From positions 1 through 29,425 of IMG/VR virus record IMGVR_UViG_3300023180_006905: a stretch of 29,425 bases of DNA; one strand, written 5' to 3'. Source of the stretch: a virus. Shown in pieces: positions 14,061 to 22,648 of the stretch. A program made the translations under genes and the position numbers. The number at the start of each line of letters is the position of its first letter. Position 1 is the first letter of the stretch. The notes under the pieces were generated by a model that saw nothing but the letters and a program-made list of their open reading frames with translations, was not told the origin of the DNA and searched no databases.

Positions 14061-16164
14061 TAAAGATTTATTTCAAACAAGGCATAACGCCATATATGAT
14101 CCTGAGTTTCAAACTCATCTTGCTGAAGCACCATGGAATGAATGGCTGAGTACGCCGGGTTATTTTGAAGTGCGTGATGAGTATTTGGAAAAGATTCATG
14201 CTTGGATTTATAGCACTAAAAGAAACTCTGTAAAAGGATTAGAAAGATTTAAACACAGAGACATGATCAATGGTACCACGCAGGCGTTTGATGAAGCATA
14301 TTATAGATACTCAACAAAAAGGCTAAGATTATTTCGAGGCGAATATGCTTATCATAAACGTGTGGTAAAAAACTTTGAATTTTTAGATGATGAAAATGGA
14401 AATTACATTCCGGTTGAGGAAAACGATTGGGTAATTACAAGTTATCCTTTCTGCGGTAATGGTACAATGCCTCCTCATTTTGATCAATTGCAAGATGATT
14501 GTTTAAAAAACAATGTACCTATACTGCTCGACTGTGCTTGGTTTGGCACTTGTAGAGATATCTTTTTAGATGTAAATCATCCGGCAATTACAGAAGTTTG
14601 TTTTAGTTTAACCAAAGGCATAGGATTGGGAAATATTCGATCAGGTATTCGTTACAGTAACTACGATGATGATTTACCTATCAGACAACAAAACAAATAC
14701 AATCATTTACCATTAGGAGCCGCTCAAGTTGGTATTTGGCAAATGGAAAAGTTTAGCCCAGATTTTATACCAGACAAATACGAAAAAATATATCATCATG
14801 TTTGTGTTGTAAATGATCTAAAACAAACCAATTGTATGATGATAGCAATGTTAAACAAAGACCATGTGGATTATAACCATTATCTAATTGATCAAATTTA
14901 TAGCAAAGTGGGTATTCGCGAAGCAGTTAAACAAGTAAGACAAACTACAGGTTTGAATCCTGTTTTTTGTAGAGCACCATTTACAAGTATATACTACAGA
15001 GAAAAGCCAAATACTGTAGCATTTTGTTGTGCTCAGACTGGTAGACATACTTTAGACAAAAGCGAAACAATTAACGATTGGTGGACTTCTCAATCATCAC
15101 AAGATTTTAGAAAAAAATTTATTGATGGTAAATGGCCTTTGGAATGTTCTGAGTGTAAGTGGCAAGAAGAAGTTGCCAACGTTGATAGTGATAGGAGAGG
15201 GTTTGACGCTGTTCCGTTAACTGGAGTAAATTTACAAAATGGTAATAAGCTAGGGTTTCCTCAATATGTTGACTATAGACCGGACAATTTATGTAACTTG
15301 ATGTGTACCATGTGTAGTCCAACAAATAGTTCATTGATTGAAAAAATGTATAATGAGTTACCTGAAATTTTTGGTAAAAGAAATATTAATACTGATGAAA
15401 ATTTAGATTTTTTCAATGCTCAATTAATCAATGAGCATACAGTAAAAATTAAAATACTTGGTGGAGAACCAACTATTAATAAAAAAGTACATGATGTTTT
15501 TAACTACTGTGTAGAAAAAGATTATGCACAGAATATCAAATTAAGTATGACAACAAATTTTACTAATTTAAACAGTACATATGCAATGATAGATAAATTT
15601 AAAAAAGTTCATATTAACGCAAGTCTTGACGGCGCCGGTAGTACTTACGAATATATTCGGCGTCCGGCTAAATGGTATCAAATTAAAAAAAATATTCAAG
15701 ATTTTATTAATTGTTATGGAAGTAATTTTAGATATGATATGGGAGTAAATCTAGTCTTCCAACCTCTCAATGCATTTACTGTTGACGAATGGTTATATGA
15801 ACTTCTTGAATTACATTATCTTTATAACAAAGATAAAAAACACAATGAATTTACTTCTGAAATTTGTATTTTATTAATTAATTCTCCACAAGGATTTACA
15901 TTTGGTATTCTGCCTGACAAGTATAAACAGCAATTAAGAGAGTTATATCAAAGAATGATTTCTGAAATAAAAGACAATGATCCTCTTGCTAAACAGAAGA
16001 AACATTTTTTAAATTTGTTTATAAAACATATAGATTACATTTCATTTAGTTACAAAGAACTTGAGCAGTTTAAACGTAAAACTATAGCTATGGACAAGTA
16101 CAAAAAAACAGACGTCACAAAACTTCACCCAGTTTTTAAAGAATTGTTAGAATATGAAGAATAA
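14053..16164 (+). CDS. Fusion of PLP aminotransferase-like domain and twitch radical SAM enzyme
   Basis: 703 residues, 200-300 longer than its relatives. Residues 1-290 look like a fold-type I PLP enzyme. VITSYPFCGNG (117-127) sits where aminotransferases have the NP-x-NPTG turn. VPILLDCAWFGTC holds D160 in the place of the aspartate that contacts the PLP nitrogen. CFSLTKGIGLGNIRSG puts K188 where the Schiff-base lysine lies, with R196 or R200 following. From about 301 a complete type A protein follows: C306 and C325-C326, C365 and C368, radical SAM CNLMCTMC at 414-421, and KILGGEPTINKK. Both halves seem intact by motif, so this may be a two-step enzyme (amino transfer plus radical chemistry). 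The aminotransferase call rests on motif order only. It overlaps both neighbours (8 and 11 bases). Confidence 0.75.
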   Translation: MLDKDLFQTRHNAIYDPEFQTHLAEAPWNEWLSTPGYFEVRDEYLEKIHAWIYSTKRNSVKGLERFKHRDMINGTTQAFDEAYYRYSTKRLRLFRGEYAYHKRVVKNFEFLDDENGNYIPVEENDWVITSYPFCGNGTMPPHFDQLQDDCLKNNVPILLDCAWFGTCRDIFLDVNHPAITEVCFSLTKGIGLGNIRSGIRYSNYDDDLPIRQQNKYNHLPLGAAQVGIWQMEKFSPDFIPDKYEKIYHHVCVVNDLKQTNCMMIAMLNKDHVDYNHYLIDQIYSKVGIREAVKQVRQTTGLNPVFCRAPFTSIYYREKPNTVAFCCAQTGRHTLDKSETINDWWTSQSSQDFRKKFIDGKWPLECSECKWQEEVANVDSDRRGFDAVPLTGVNLQNGNKLGFPQYVDYRPDNLCNLMCTMCSPTNSSLIEKMYNELPEIFGKRNINTDENLDFFNAQLINEHTVKIKILGGEPTINKKVHDVFNYCVEKDYAQNIKLSMTTNFTNLNSTYAMIDKFKKVHINASLDGAGSTYEYIRRPAKWYQIKKNIQDFINCYGSNFRYDMGVNLVFQPLNAFTVDEWLYELLELHYLYNKDKKHNEFTSEICILLINSPQGFTFGILPDKYKQQLRELYQRMISEIKDNDPLAKQKKHFLNLFIKHIDYISFSYKELEQFKRKTIAMDKYKKTDVTKLHPVFKELLEYEE

Positions 16165-17452
16165 ATTTTGTATATTACCTTTTATACATCTTAGCACAAG
16201 AACAAATGGTGCCATGCAGTTGTGTTGTCATGCCAACAGCGGCAGTGCAGAAGATTATAGAAGCATAGGACACAACAGAAAAGACACAGGAGAATTTGTG
16301 TATGTTGATCAAGACAGACCATCTGATTACTGGAATACAGAATATTACAAATCAATTCGTAAAAAATTTATGCAAGGTCAAGCACCTGTTGAATGCAGAG
16401 CTTGTTTTCAAGAAGAAGCCGCAGGCTATAGATCTAAACGACAATGGGAAAATGAAGAATGGGAAGAAAAATTATCATTTGAAGAAGTACTTGCAAGAGT
16501 AGAACCAGATGGCACAGCACCATTTGATATCAAATATGTTGATATGAAACTTGGCAACAAATGTGATTTGGCTTGTTTGATGTGTAACCCGGGTGATAGT
16601 TCAAAGTGGATTCCAGATTACAACAAACTTATGGAAACAGATTTAAATCAAGAAACTAAAAATGCTCTCTATTGGAGAAAAGGTGAAGGCAAACTAAACT
16701 GGTACAAAGCAGACAGTGTATTTTGGAAAGACATAGAAGCCAAATTGAACAGTATAGAAAATTTTTATATCATTGGCGGCGAGCCCACAATCAATTCTGA
16801 GTTTAAATCTTTTCTTGATATGTGTGTCGAATCCGGCTATAGCGACCGTATAAACCTTCGTTTTAATACTAACGCTCTAACAGTGTCAGATGAACTTAAA
16901 ACCTTGTACAGCCGCTTTAAAACAGCTTTAATCCACCTTTCTATAGACGGTATAGGTGCTTATCATGACTTGATCAGATATCCAAGTACTTGGAGTGATA
17001 TGTTGGTTAAATTGAAATATTGGGATAATTCTCCCAGCAACGTCAAACTCACAGTTGACACCACTGTGAGCATTTTAAATGTGATGCACATTGATGAATT
17101 AATCAAATGGAAGGTTTCTCAACGGTACAAAAAAATCAACAGATACCCAACAAACCAAGGTCTAATAGGAATGCATTTTTTACACAGTCCAGATATACTA
17201 AATGTCACAGTGTTACCAAAACATCTCAAAACACAGGTTGAAGAAAAAATCAACAATTTAAAACTTTGGATACAGCAAACAGATACAGAAGGTAAAGATG
17301 TTGTGCAGAAATACAAAAAGTTAGATGCTCTTGTTAATTTTATGAACAGTCAAGACAACAGCCATATATGGCCACGTACCATTGAATATTTGGATAAAAT
17401 GGATAATATTAGACAAACAGATTGGAAGAGTGTATTATTAGAGTATGCCTGA
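16154..17452 (+). CDS. Radical SAM protein with N-terminal twitch domain (type A, 432 residues)
   Basis: Twitch cysteines C6 (FCILPFIHLSTRTNGAMQLCC), C24-C25, C81 and C84 (CRAC). Radical SAM motif CDLACLMC at 137-144; FYIIGGEPTINSEF at the SAM site. The block LIHLSIDGIGAYHDLIRYPSTW and the C-terminal INRYPTNQGLIGMHFLHSPDILNVTVLP segment are shared with the products at 17445, 11363 and 23846. These C-terminal blocks probably shape a related substrate pocket, an inference from their conservation. The start overlaps the fusion gene by 11 bases and the stop overlaps the next start by 8 (ATGCCTGA). I see no missing cluster ligand. Confidence 0.9.
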   Translation: MKNKFCILPFIHLSTRTNGAMQLCCHANSGSAEDYRSIGHNRKDTGEFVYVDQDRPSDYWNTEYYKSIRKKFMQGQAPVECRACFQEEAAGYRSKRQWENEEWEEKLSFEEVLARVEPDGTAPFDIKYVDMKLGNKCDLACLMCNPGDSSKWIPDYNKLMETDLNQETKNALYWRKGEGKLNWYKADSVFWKDIEAKLNSIENFYIIGGEPTINSEFKSFLDMCVESGYSDRINLRFNTNALTVSDELKTLYSRFKTALIHLSIDGIGAYHDLIRYPSTWSDMLVKLKYWDNSPSNVKLTVDTTVSILNVMHIDELIKWKVSQRYKKINRYPTNQGLIGMHFLHSPDILNVTVLPKHLKTQVEEKINNLKLWIQQTDTEGKDVVQKYKKLDALVNFMNSQDNSHIWPRTIEYLDKMDNIRQTDWKSVLLEYA

Positions 17453-18941
17453 CATAAAAGACACATATCTTTATAAGCCAGTTGATTTGTATCAAGATCA
17501 TATAAGCAAAACAAATCCATCTTGGTGCCCGTTGCCGTTTGCTCAAATGGCTGTGCATAATTCTGGAGAATTCAGAAGTTGTATTCAAGCAAGAACCTGT
17601 AAAAAAACCAAAGGCATTCTCACAGACGAATCTGGAAATACTATGAGAGCAGAAACACACAGTTTTGATCAAGTAAGGAATGCACCGTTGTTAAAACAGG
17701 TTCGTAAATCCATGATGTCTGGTGAACGTCATAGCATGTGTGTTAGATGCAACAATGAAGATGATGCAGGTATGAATTCACGTAGAAGAAATGCTGTTAG
17801 AGAGTACTATGAAAAATATGGTTACGATTATTGGAAATCACAAAGTACCACAATGCCTGACGGAACGTTAGTTATTGACAAAGCACCGGTTTATGAATAT
17901 GATATCAGACTGGGGAATTTATGTAATTTAAAATGTCGTATGTGTCATCCAAGTGAAAGCACACAGTGGTACGATGAATGGTTTGACACAATGTTCAAAG
18001 GTTTCAAAACTGATTTTACTGCGGTTGAAATGAAAAAAGAAAATGGCAAAGTTAAATTGCAAGATGACATATACACATGGTATGAGCAGTCAAACTTTTT
18101 TGACAATGTTGATCGTGACTGCAAACATTTGAAAAAGATTTATTTCAGTGGCGGAGAACCTACGCTGGTAGAAAACATGTACGACATGTTACAGAAGTTT
18201 ATCGAGTCAGGTCAAGCCAAAAACATGGAATTAGAATACAACATAAATCTAACCAATATACCCAGACGTGCTATTGATCTCTGGCACAACTTTAAAAGTG
18301 TACAATTAGGTTGTAGTATAGATGGAGTTGGCAAATACAACGATTACATTAGATATCCAAGCAAGTGGTCAAAAATCAATGAAAATATTGCATGGCTAGA
18401 CAAAAACACAGGACCTAATATTAACATGTTTAATACTTTTACTTGGCAGATACTGAATGCCACACAGGTTTTTGATTTGGTAAAATGGCAGATTGAAAAC
18501 AACTGGACTAAGTTTAATAGATGTGGACAGAGTGTGTTTTTCAGTATGCATTTTTTACATTCTCCAAATTATTATAATGTGAAAGCATTGCCAAGAGAAT
18601 TAAAAGAACATGTGCAGACAAAATTTGAAGAGTTTGACAGCAGTTTTTTTAGACCATGGATCAACAGTTTGCCTGACAACTTTGCAATGAAAAATCAGTC
18701 TTATAAATTTAGTCAAGCAGATTGGAATCATGCACAACCATGGGACAACAACAAAAATGAATTGTATATACAATTCAAAAGAAAAATGGATTCAATGTTG
18801 AAGTTCATGTGGAGTGAAGATCTTAGTGATCTTTTTCCAGAGTTTGTTAAAATGACCAGAACACAAGATAGATACAGAAACCAAAATTTTGATGATTTGT
18901 ATCCAGAGATAAGTACGTATATAAAGAAAGAAGGATTATAA
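17445..18941 (+). CDS. Radical SAM protein with N-terminal twitch domain (type A, 498 residues)
   Basis: An extra 22 residues precede the twitch domain. Twitch cysteines: C28 (WCPLPFAQMAVHNSGEFRSC), then C46 with C52 in place of the usual adjacent pair, and C99 and C102 (CVRC). The radical SAM motif CNLKCRMC is at 160-167, with IYFSGGEPTLVEN at the SAM site. The block VQLGCSIDGVGKYNDYIRYPSKWSKI and the later FSMHFLHSPNYYNVKALP follow. The altered cysteine pair may change how the auxiliary cluster is held. It overlaps the previous gene by 8 bases, and its last base is the first base of the next start codon. The substrate is unknown. Confidence 0.9.
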   Translation: MPDIKDTYLYKPVDLYQDHISKTNPSWCPLPFAQMAVHNSGEFRSCIQARTCKKTKGILTDESGNTMRAETHSFDQVRNAPLLKQVRKSMMSGERHSMCVRCNNEDDAGMNSRRRNAVREYYEKYGYDYWKSQSTTMPDGTLVIDKAPVYEYDIRLGNLCNLKCRMCHPSESTQWYDEWFDTMFKGFKTDFTAVEMKKENGKVKLQDDIYTWYEQSNFFDNVDRDCKHLKKIYFSGGEPTLVENMYDMLQKFIESGQAKNMELEYNINLTNIPRRAIDLWHNFKSVQLGCSIDGVGKYNDYIRYPSKWSKINENIAWLDKNTGPNINMFNTFTWQILNATQVFDLVKWQIENNWTKFNRCGQSVFFSMHFLHSPNYYNVKALPRELKEHVQTKFEEFDSSFFRPWINSLPDNFAMKNQSYKFSQADWNHAQPWDNNKNELYIQFKRKMDSMLKFMWSEDLSDLFPEFVKMTRTQDRYRNQNFDDLYPEISTYIKKEGL

Positions 18942-20566
18942 TGACACAGCCATTGTGGAAAGACGATTTTGGTAGAACAGTTTTTCAATATGAAAGAGTT
19001 GACAGATTAGAATTAGAGTTTAACAACACTTGCTTTTTGTATTGTGGCGGCTGTGGTAGAACGTTTAATGAAAAAATTGAAAAAGCCGGCAAAAGAATTA
19101 TACAACTTGAAGACATTAAAAGATTTTTCCCACCGGAATTTTGCAAACAGTTGCATTGGTTTTTGAGTTGTGGTAACTATGGTGAACCTGCCGCACATCC
19201 AGACTGTTTAGACATTCTAAGATGGTTTAGAGACAACGGCACAAAAAATGTGTCTATTGGTTCTAATGGTAGTTCAAGAGATCCGGAGTTTTGGGCCGAA
19301 GCCGCAAGAATTATCAATGGTCCCGGAGGCTCACGTGGCAATATACAAAACTATCATGGTGGTAGAGTCACATTCAGTATTGATGGTTTAGAAGATACAA
19401 ATCACTTGTATCGTATTGGCGCCAAGTGGGATAGATTGATGGCAAACGTTGAAGCATTTATTAATGCTGGCGGTAGAGCTAGATGGCAGTTTATTGTGAT
19501 GAATCACAACGAACACCAACTACAAGAAGCCAAAGAGTTTGCTAAAAAAATGGGATTTAGCGAATTTATTGAAAAGTTGAGTTTTAGATTTTTACCGGTG
19601 AGAATGAGCAAAAAACATGCTGAAACATTGGCCGAAAATGCTGAATGGCAAATGCTTAAAGAAAAAGACGAAAGAGATAGACAGCGATTAATTGAATCAG
19701 AAAAAGCCGGAAAAATTGATACGTCATTGGGTAGACTGATACAGAATGACACAATATTACAAGGCAGTCACAGTAGACGAGAAAAAGTAGGCGGCCTAGA
19801 AGAATCGCCTATCACTGTGAGTCACAATCCGGCTATGCGACATCCAGACAGAGAAAAACTCACACAGCAAAGACTAGATAGAGGAAATCCTGAAAAAGAT
19901 CCTTACATGAAAAAACACAAAATTATTTGTCAAAACAGAACAGAACCAAGAATTTATGTGAGCTTTGATGGCAAAGTTTGGCCTTGTAACTGGTTAGGTG
20001 GTATTGAATACTATGAAGACAGTCGTAAAAATCACTGGCCAATTCCTAGCATGGTGCATCACAATGTGCCTATGGACTTTAATAGTTTGTATGCTCAAGA
20101 CCCAAATGATCCTAATCCGGTTAAAACTATTTTAGAGAGTCCTTGGTATGATCATTTACTGGAAGAAGATTGGTCAAGAGAAGATGATCCAAATGGTGAT
20201 TTACAACCTGCAAAGTGTAAGCAGATGTGTCACACAGAATTAGGCACTGGCATATTTGAAAAAATGCGTAGAAACGAACAAAATCTTGTGACTGGTGAAT
20301 ACAGTGATGTAAACAAGATTCATGGATTAACACCACCACAAGGAGGTTCTGGTTGGGGACCTGGATCAGCAATGGAAGTTGATCCTAGCAAACATATAAA
20401 AATTGAAGATGTTGCAGGTGTCGAAAAAGATTCTGTGCATGAAAACTACGATTCAAAAGTAGTTGACGAAGATGATATTAGAAAGTACAAATACTACAAA
20501 GAAGTAGAACCAGGCAAGTTTGTTGTCAGCCAAACTGACGAAATGAAAAGAGATGATAAAAAATAG
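18941..20566 (+). CDS. Radical SAM protein, type B core, enlarged (541 residues)
   Basis: Radical SAM cysteines C31, C35 and C38 in CFLYCGGC. The type B core has FLSCGNYGEPAAHPD (75-88), SIGSNGSSRDPEFW and VTFSIDGLEDTNHLYR (143-158), then GGRARWQFIVMNHNEHQ, nearly the same phrase as in the product at 10272. A charged insert follows at about 222-325. The C-terminal auxiliary domain has C330, C349 (VWPCNW), C426 and C430 (CKQMC). A further 110-residue acidic tail, rich in glycine, aspartate and lysine, has no counterpart in the other copies. In the insert there is a lysine/arginine/glutamate-rich stretch that could form a helix. TAATG-type one-base overlap with the previous gene; 14-base overlap with the next. 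Confidence 0.87.
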   Translation: MTQPLWKDDFGRTVFQYERVDRLELEFNNTCFLYCGGCGRTFNEKIEKAGKRIIQLEDIKRFFPPEFCKQLHWFLSCGNYGEPAAHPDCLDILRWFRDNGTKNVSIGSNGSSRDPEFWAEAARIINGPGGSRGNIQNYHGGRVTFSIDGLEDTNHLYRIGAKWDRLMANVEAFINAGGRARWQFIVMNHNEHQLQEAKEFAKKMGFSEFIEKLSFRFLPVRMSKKHAETLAENAEWQMLKEKDERDRQRLIESEKAGKIDTSLGRLIQNDTILQGSHSRREKVGGLEESPITVSHNPAMRHPDREKLTQQRLDRGNPEKDPYMKKHKIICQNRTEPRIYVSFDGKVWPCNWLGGIEYYEDSRKNHWPIPSMVHHNVPMDFNSLYAQDPNDPNPVKTILESPWYDHLLEEDWSREDDPNGDLQPAKCKQMCHTELGTGIFEKMRRNEQNLVTGEYSDVNKIHGLTPPQGGSGWGPGSAMEVDPSKHIKIEDVAGVEKDSVHENYDSKVVDEDDIRKYKYYKEVEPGKFVVSQTDEMKRDDKK

Positions 20567-21572
20567 ACATGTATATCCTAAATGTCTAGCAAAACAACAA
20601 CCAAAAGGAGTATATATCACACATGATGGATATGTAAGACCTTGTTGTTTTTTACATAGACACAACAAGATTGAAAAAGAACTTCCATGGTTGATAGATC
20701 AAAACACTAATATTAATCATACAAAATCTTTATCAACAATATTTGATAAAACAGAGTATCAGCAGTTTTTTAAAAACTTATTAGAAAACAAAAATGTTCC
20801 TGAAAAGTGTTATGAAATATGTGGGTCACGTGAATCATCTGATTATGACACAAGAAAAGAAAAGTATCTAAACAACAGTGATTCTATATACAATCAAACT
20901 AGAGAAGTTGAATATCATAACACTTATGTAGTACCAACTAACATACAATTAGATGTTACACATCGATGTAGTCTTTTATGTCCACGTTGTGCTAGAGTAA
21001 CTACAATTATTGATGGAGAACCAGCATACAAGACAATGACAAAACTTGATGTAACATTGGAAACAATAAAAACCATGACAGAAGAACATCATTTTAACTT
21101 TTTTGATTTTACTGGATCTTTTGGTGATTGTATATATCATCCTGAGTTTTTAGAAATTATCAAACTATTAAAAAGCAAAGAAATAGAAGTTAAATTTCAT
21201 ACCAACGGTTCAAGAAAAAGCAAAGCATGGTGGAAAGAATTATACAGTGTGATGGATCCCGAATATGATAGAATTGTGTTTGGAGTCGACGGCTTAAAAG
21301 ACACAGCACACATTTACAGAGTCAACATAGATTTTGACAGTGTAGTTGAAGCAATGCAACTTGGAGTAGAATACGGATTTAAAAAAAATCAATGGATGTA
21401 CATAGTTTTTAAACACAACGAACATCAAATAGAACAAGCCAAACAGTTTGCAAAACAGATAGGAATAGATTTTTTAATAATGAAAAGCCACCGATGGGAT
21501 GGTCCAAACGATCCATTAATGCCTTCTGCAAAATGGTTACCAGAAAGTGTTATACAGGAGTATAATTTGTAA
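20553..21572 (+). CDS. Hybrid radical SAM protein: N-terminal twitch joined to type B core
   Basis: 339 residues. The N-terminus has an auxiliary-type domain: C11, then VYITHDGYVRPCCF with C31-C32, and CYEIC (C86, C90). The radical SAM motif CSLLCPRC is at 139-146. The core is of type B, with FTGSFGDCIYHPEF, FHTNGSRKSKAWW and IVFGVDGLKDTAHIYR, and MYIVFKHNEHQIEQAKQFA close to the products at 10272 and 18941. It ends after the core, without the C-terminal cysteine domain of other type B copies. So the auxiliary domain has changed side. The CxxxC spacing differs from the CxxC of most N-terminal copies but matches the spacing in type B C-terminal domains, suggesting it was moved from there. It overlaps the previous gene by 14 bases. 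Confidence 0.85.
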   Translation: MIKNRHVYPKCLAKQQPKGVYITHDGYVRPCCFLHRHNKIEKELPWLIDQNTNINHTKSLSTIFDKTEYQQFFKNLLENKNVPEKCYEICGSRESSDYDTRKEKYLNNSDSIYNQTREVEYHNTYVVPTNIQLDVTHRCSLLCPRCARVTTIIDGEPAYKTMTKLDVTLETIKTMTEEHHFNFFDFTGSFGDCIYHPEFLEIIKLLKSKEIEVKFHTNGSRKSKAWWKELYSVMDPEYDRIVFGVDGLKDTAHIYRVNIDFDSVVEAMQLGVEYGFKKNQWMYIVFKHNEHQIEQAKQFAKQIGIDFLIMKSHRWDGPNDPLMPSAKWLPESVIQEYNL

Positions 21573-22648
21573 TGCTAAAAACATCAGACTTAAAAGAAAT
21601 TATGATTGAGATTACAAGTAATTGTAATGCCATGTGTCTTGACTGTGGTAGAAATCTTGACGGAGTTAAGTTAAATCCACATTTAACTTTTGGTCCTGCT
21701 GGTAATATGAAGTTTGAAACTTTTAAAAGTGTGTTTAACAAACAAACACTGCCAAATTTTGATAAAACACATTTTGATGGCAACTTTGGCGACAGCATGA
21801 TACATCCTGACAGTTTAGAATTTGTAAAGTATCTAGCCAAAGAGTTTCCAGGATCACGTATAGAAATTAATACAAATGGTGGTTATCATGATCCAGATTA
21901 TTGGTATGAAATGGGTCAAGTAACATCGCAAAATTTTAGAAACGAAGAACAGGTGTTGTTTGGTATAGATGGTATTGACAATGAAACACATGACAAGTAC
22001 AGAAGAAATGTGGTCTATGATCGTATCATTGAAAATGCCACTGCCTTTATCAAAGGTGGAGGTCGTGCTGTGTGGAAGTACTTGGAATTTGATCATAATG
22101 CACATCAAGTAGAAGATGCTAGACAGTTGGCACAGCAGATGGGGTTTGTTGATTTCTTTGTCAAAAAGACTAGATGGAGAGAAAAAGCAATTAGAAAAGT
22201 CACTGGTGAAGAACAATTTATTTCAGGTAATGCAAATAAAAAGCACAAGCAGACACAGATATCAACTATACCTGAAAAAGATCAAGACTATGTTAAAAAG
22301 ATTGAAACCAACATCAAAAAGTTCAAAGACTTTACTAATGAATGTGTAATAGAATGTCCATGGTTAAAAAGACAGCGAGTGCAGATTGAATATGATGGCA
22401 GAGTATGGCAGTGTTGTCATTTGAGTGGCAAGTATGGTAGTGGCACAGGATTTGCTATGCGAGATTATCAATACTATGTTGATAAACATGGTACAGAGTG
22501 GAATAACATCAATAACAAATCTTTACAAGACATATTTGATCATCCGTATTGGAATGATTTGCATGACAGTTTTAACAACAAAACAACAGATACTACAAAC
22601 CCAAGAATTCGTAGATGTGCTGAAAAGTGTGGACAAGGATTAGAGTAA
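21572..22648 (+). CDS. Radical SAM protein, type B core with C-terminal twitch/SPASM (second 358-residue copy)
   Basis: Same length as the product at 10272 and the same layout. Radical SAM cysteines are C18, C22 and C25 (CNAMCLDC). The core has FDGNFGDSMIHPDS (68-81), INTNGGYHDPDYW and VLFGIDGIDNETHDKYR (128-144), then GGGRAVWKYLEFDHNAHQVEDA. The C-terminal auxiliary domain has C258, C262, C281-C282 (VWQCCH), C349 and C353 (CAEKC). Substrate unknown. Both junctions are one-base TAATG overlaps, giving tight translational coupling. The gene has no visible defect. Confidence 0.89.
   Translation: MLKTSDLKEIMIEITSNCNAMCLDCGRNLDGVKLNPHLTFGPAGNMKFETFKSVFNKQTLPNFDKTHFDGNFGDSMIHPDSLEFVKYLAKEFPGSRIEINTNGGYHDPDYWYEMGQVTSQNFRNEEQVLFGIDGIDNETHDKYRRNVVYDRIIENATAFIKGGGRAVWKYLEFDHNAHQVEDARQLAQQMGFVDFFVKKTRWREKAIRKVTGEEQFISGNANKKHKQTQISTIPEKDQDYVKKIETNIKKFKDFTNECVIECPWLKRQRVQIEYDGRVWQCCHLSGKYGSGTGFAMRDYQYYVDKHGTEWNNINNKSLQDIFDHPYWNDLHDSFNNKTTDTTNPRIRRCAEKCGQGLE

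Noticed and set aside
21854-22216. Long minus-strand open frames (up to 120 codons) opposite radical SAM genes
   Set aside because: They lie antisense to genes with clear conserved motifs, show no family motif and have no ribosome sites; they are by-products of the codon usage on the other strand.
22116-22643. Short + strand frames inside the gene at 21572
   Set aside because: They are shifted frames of a gene with intact radical SAM and auxiliary motifs; there is no sign of programmed frameshifting.
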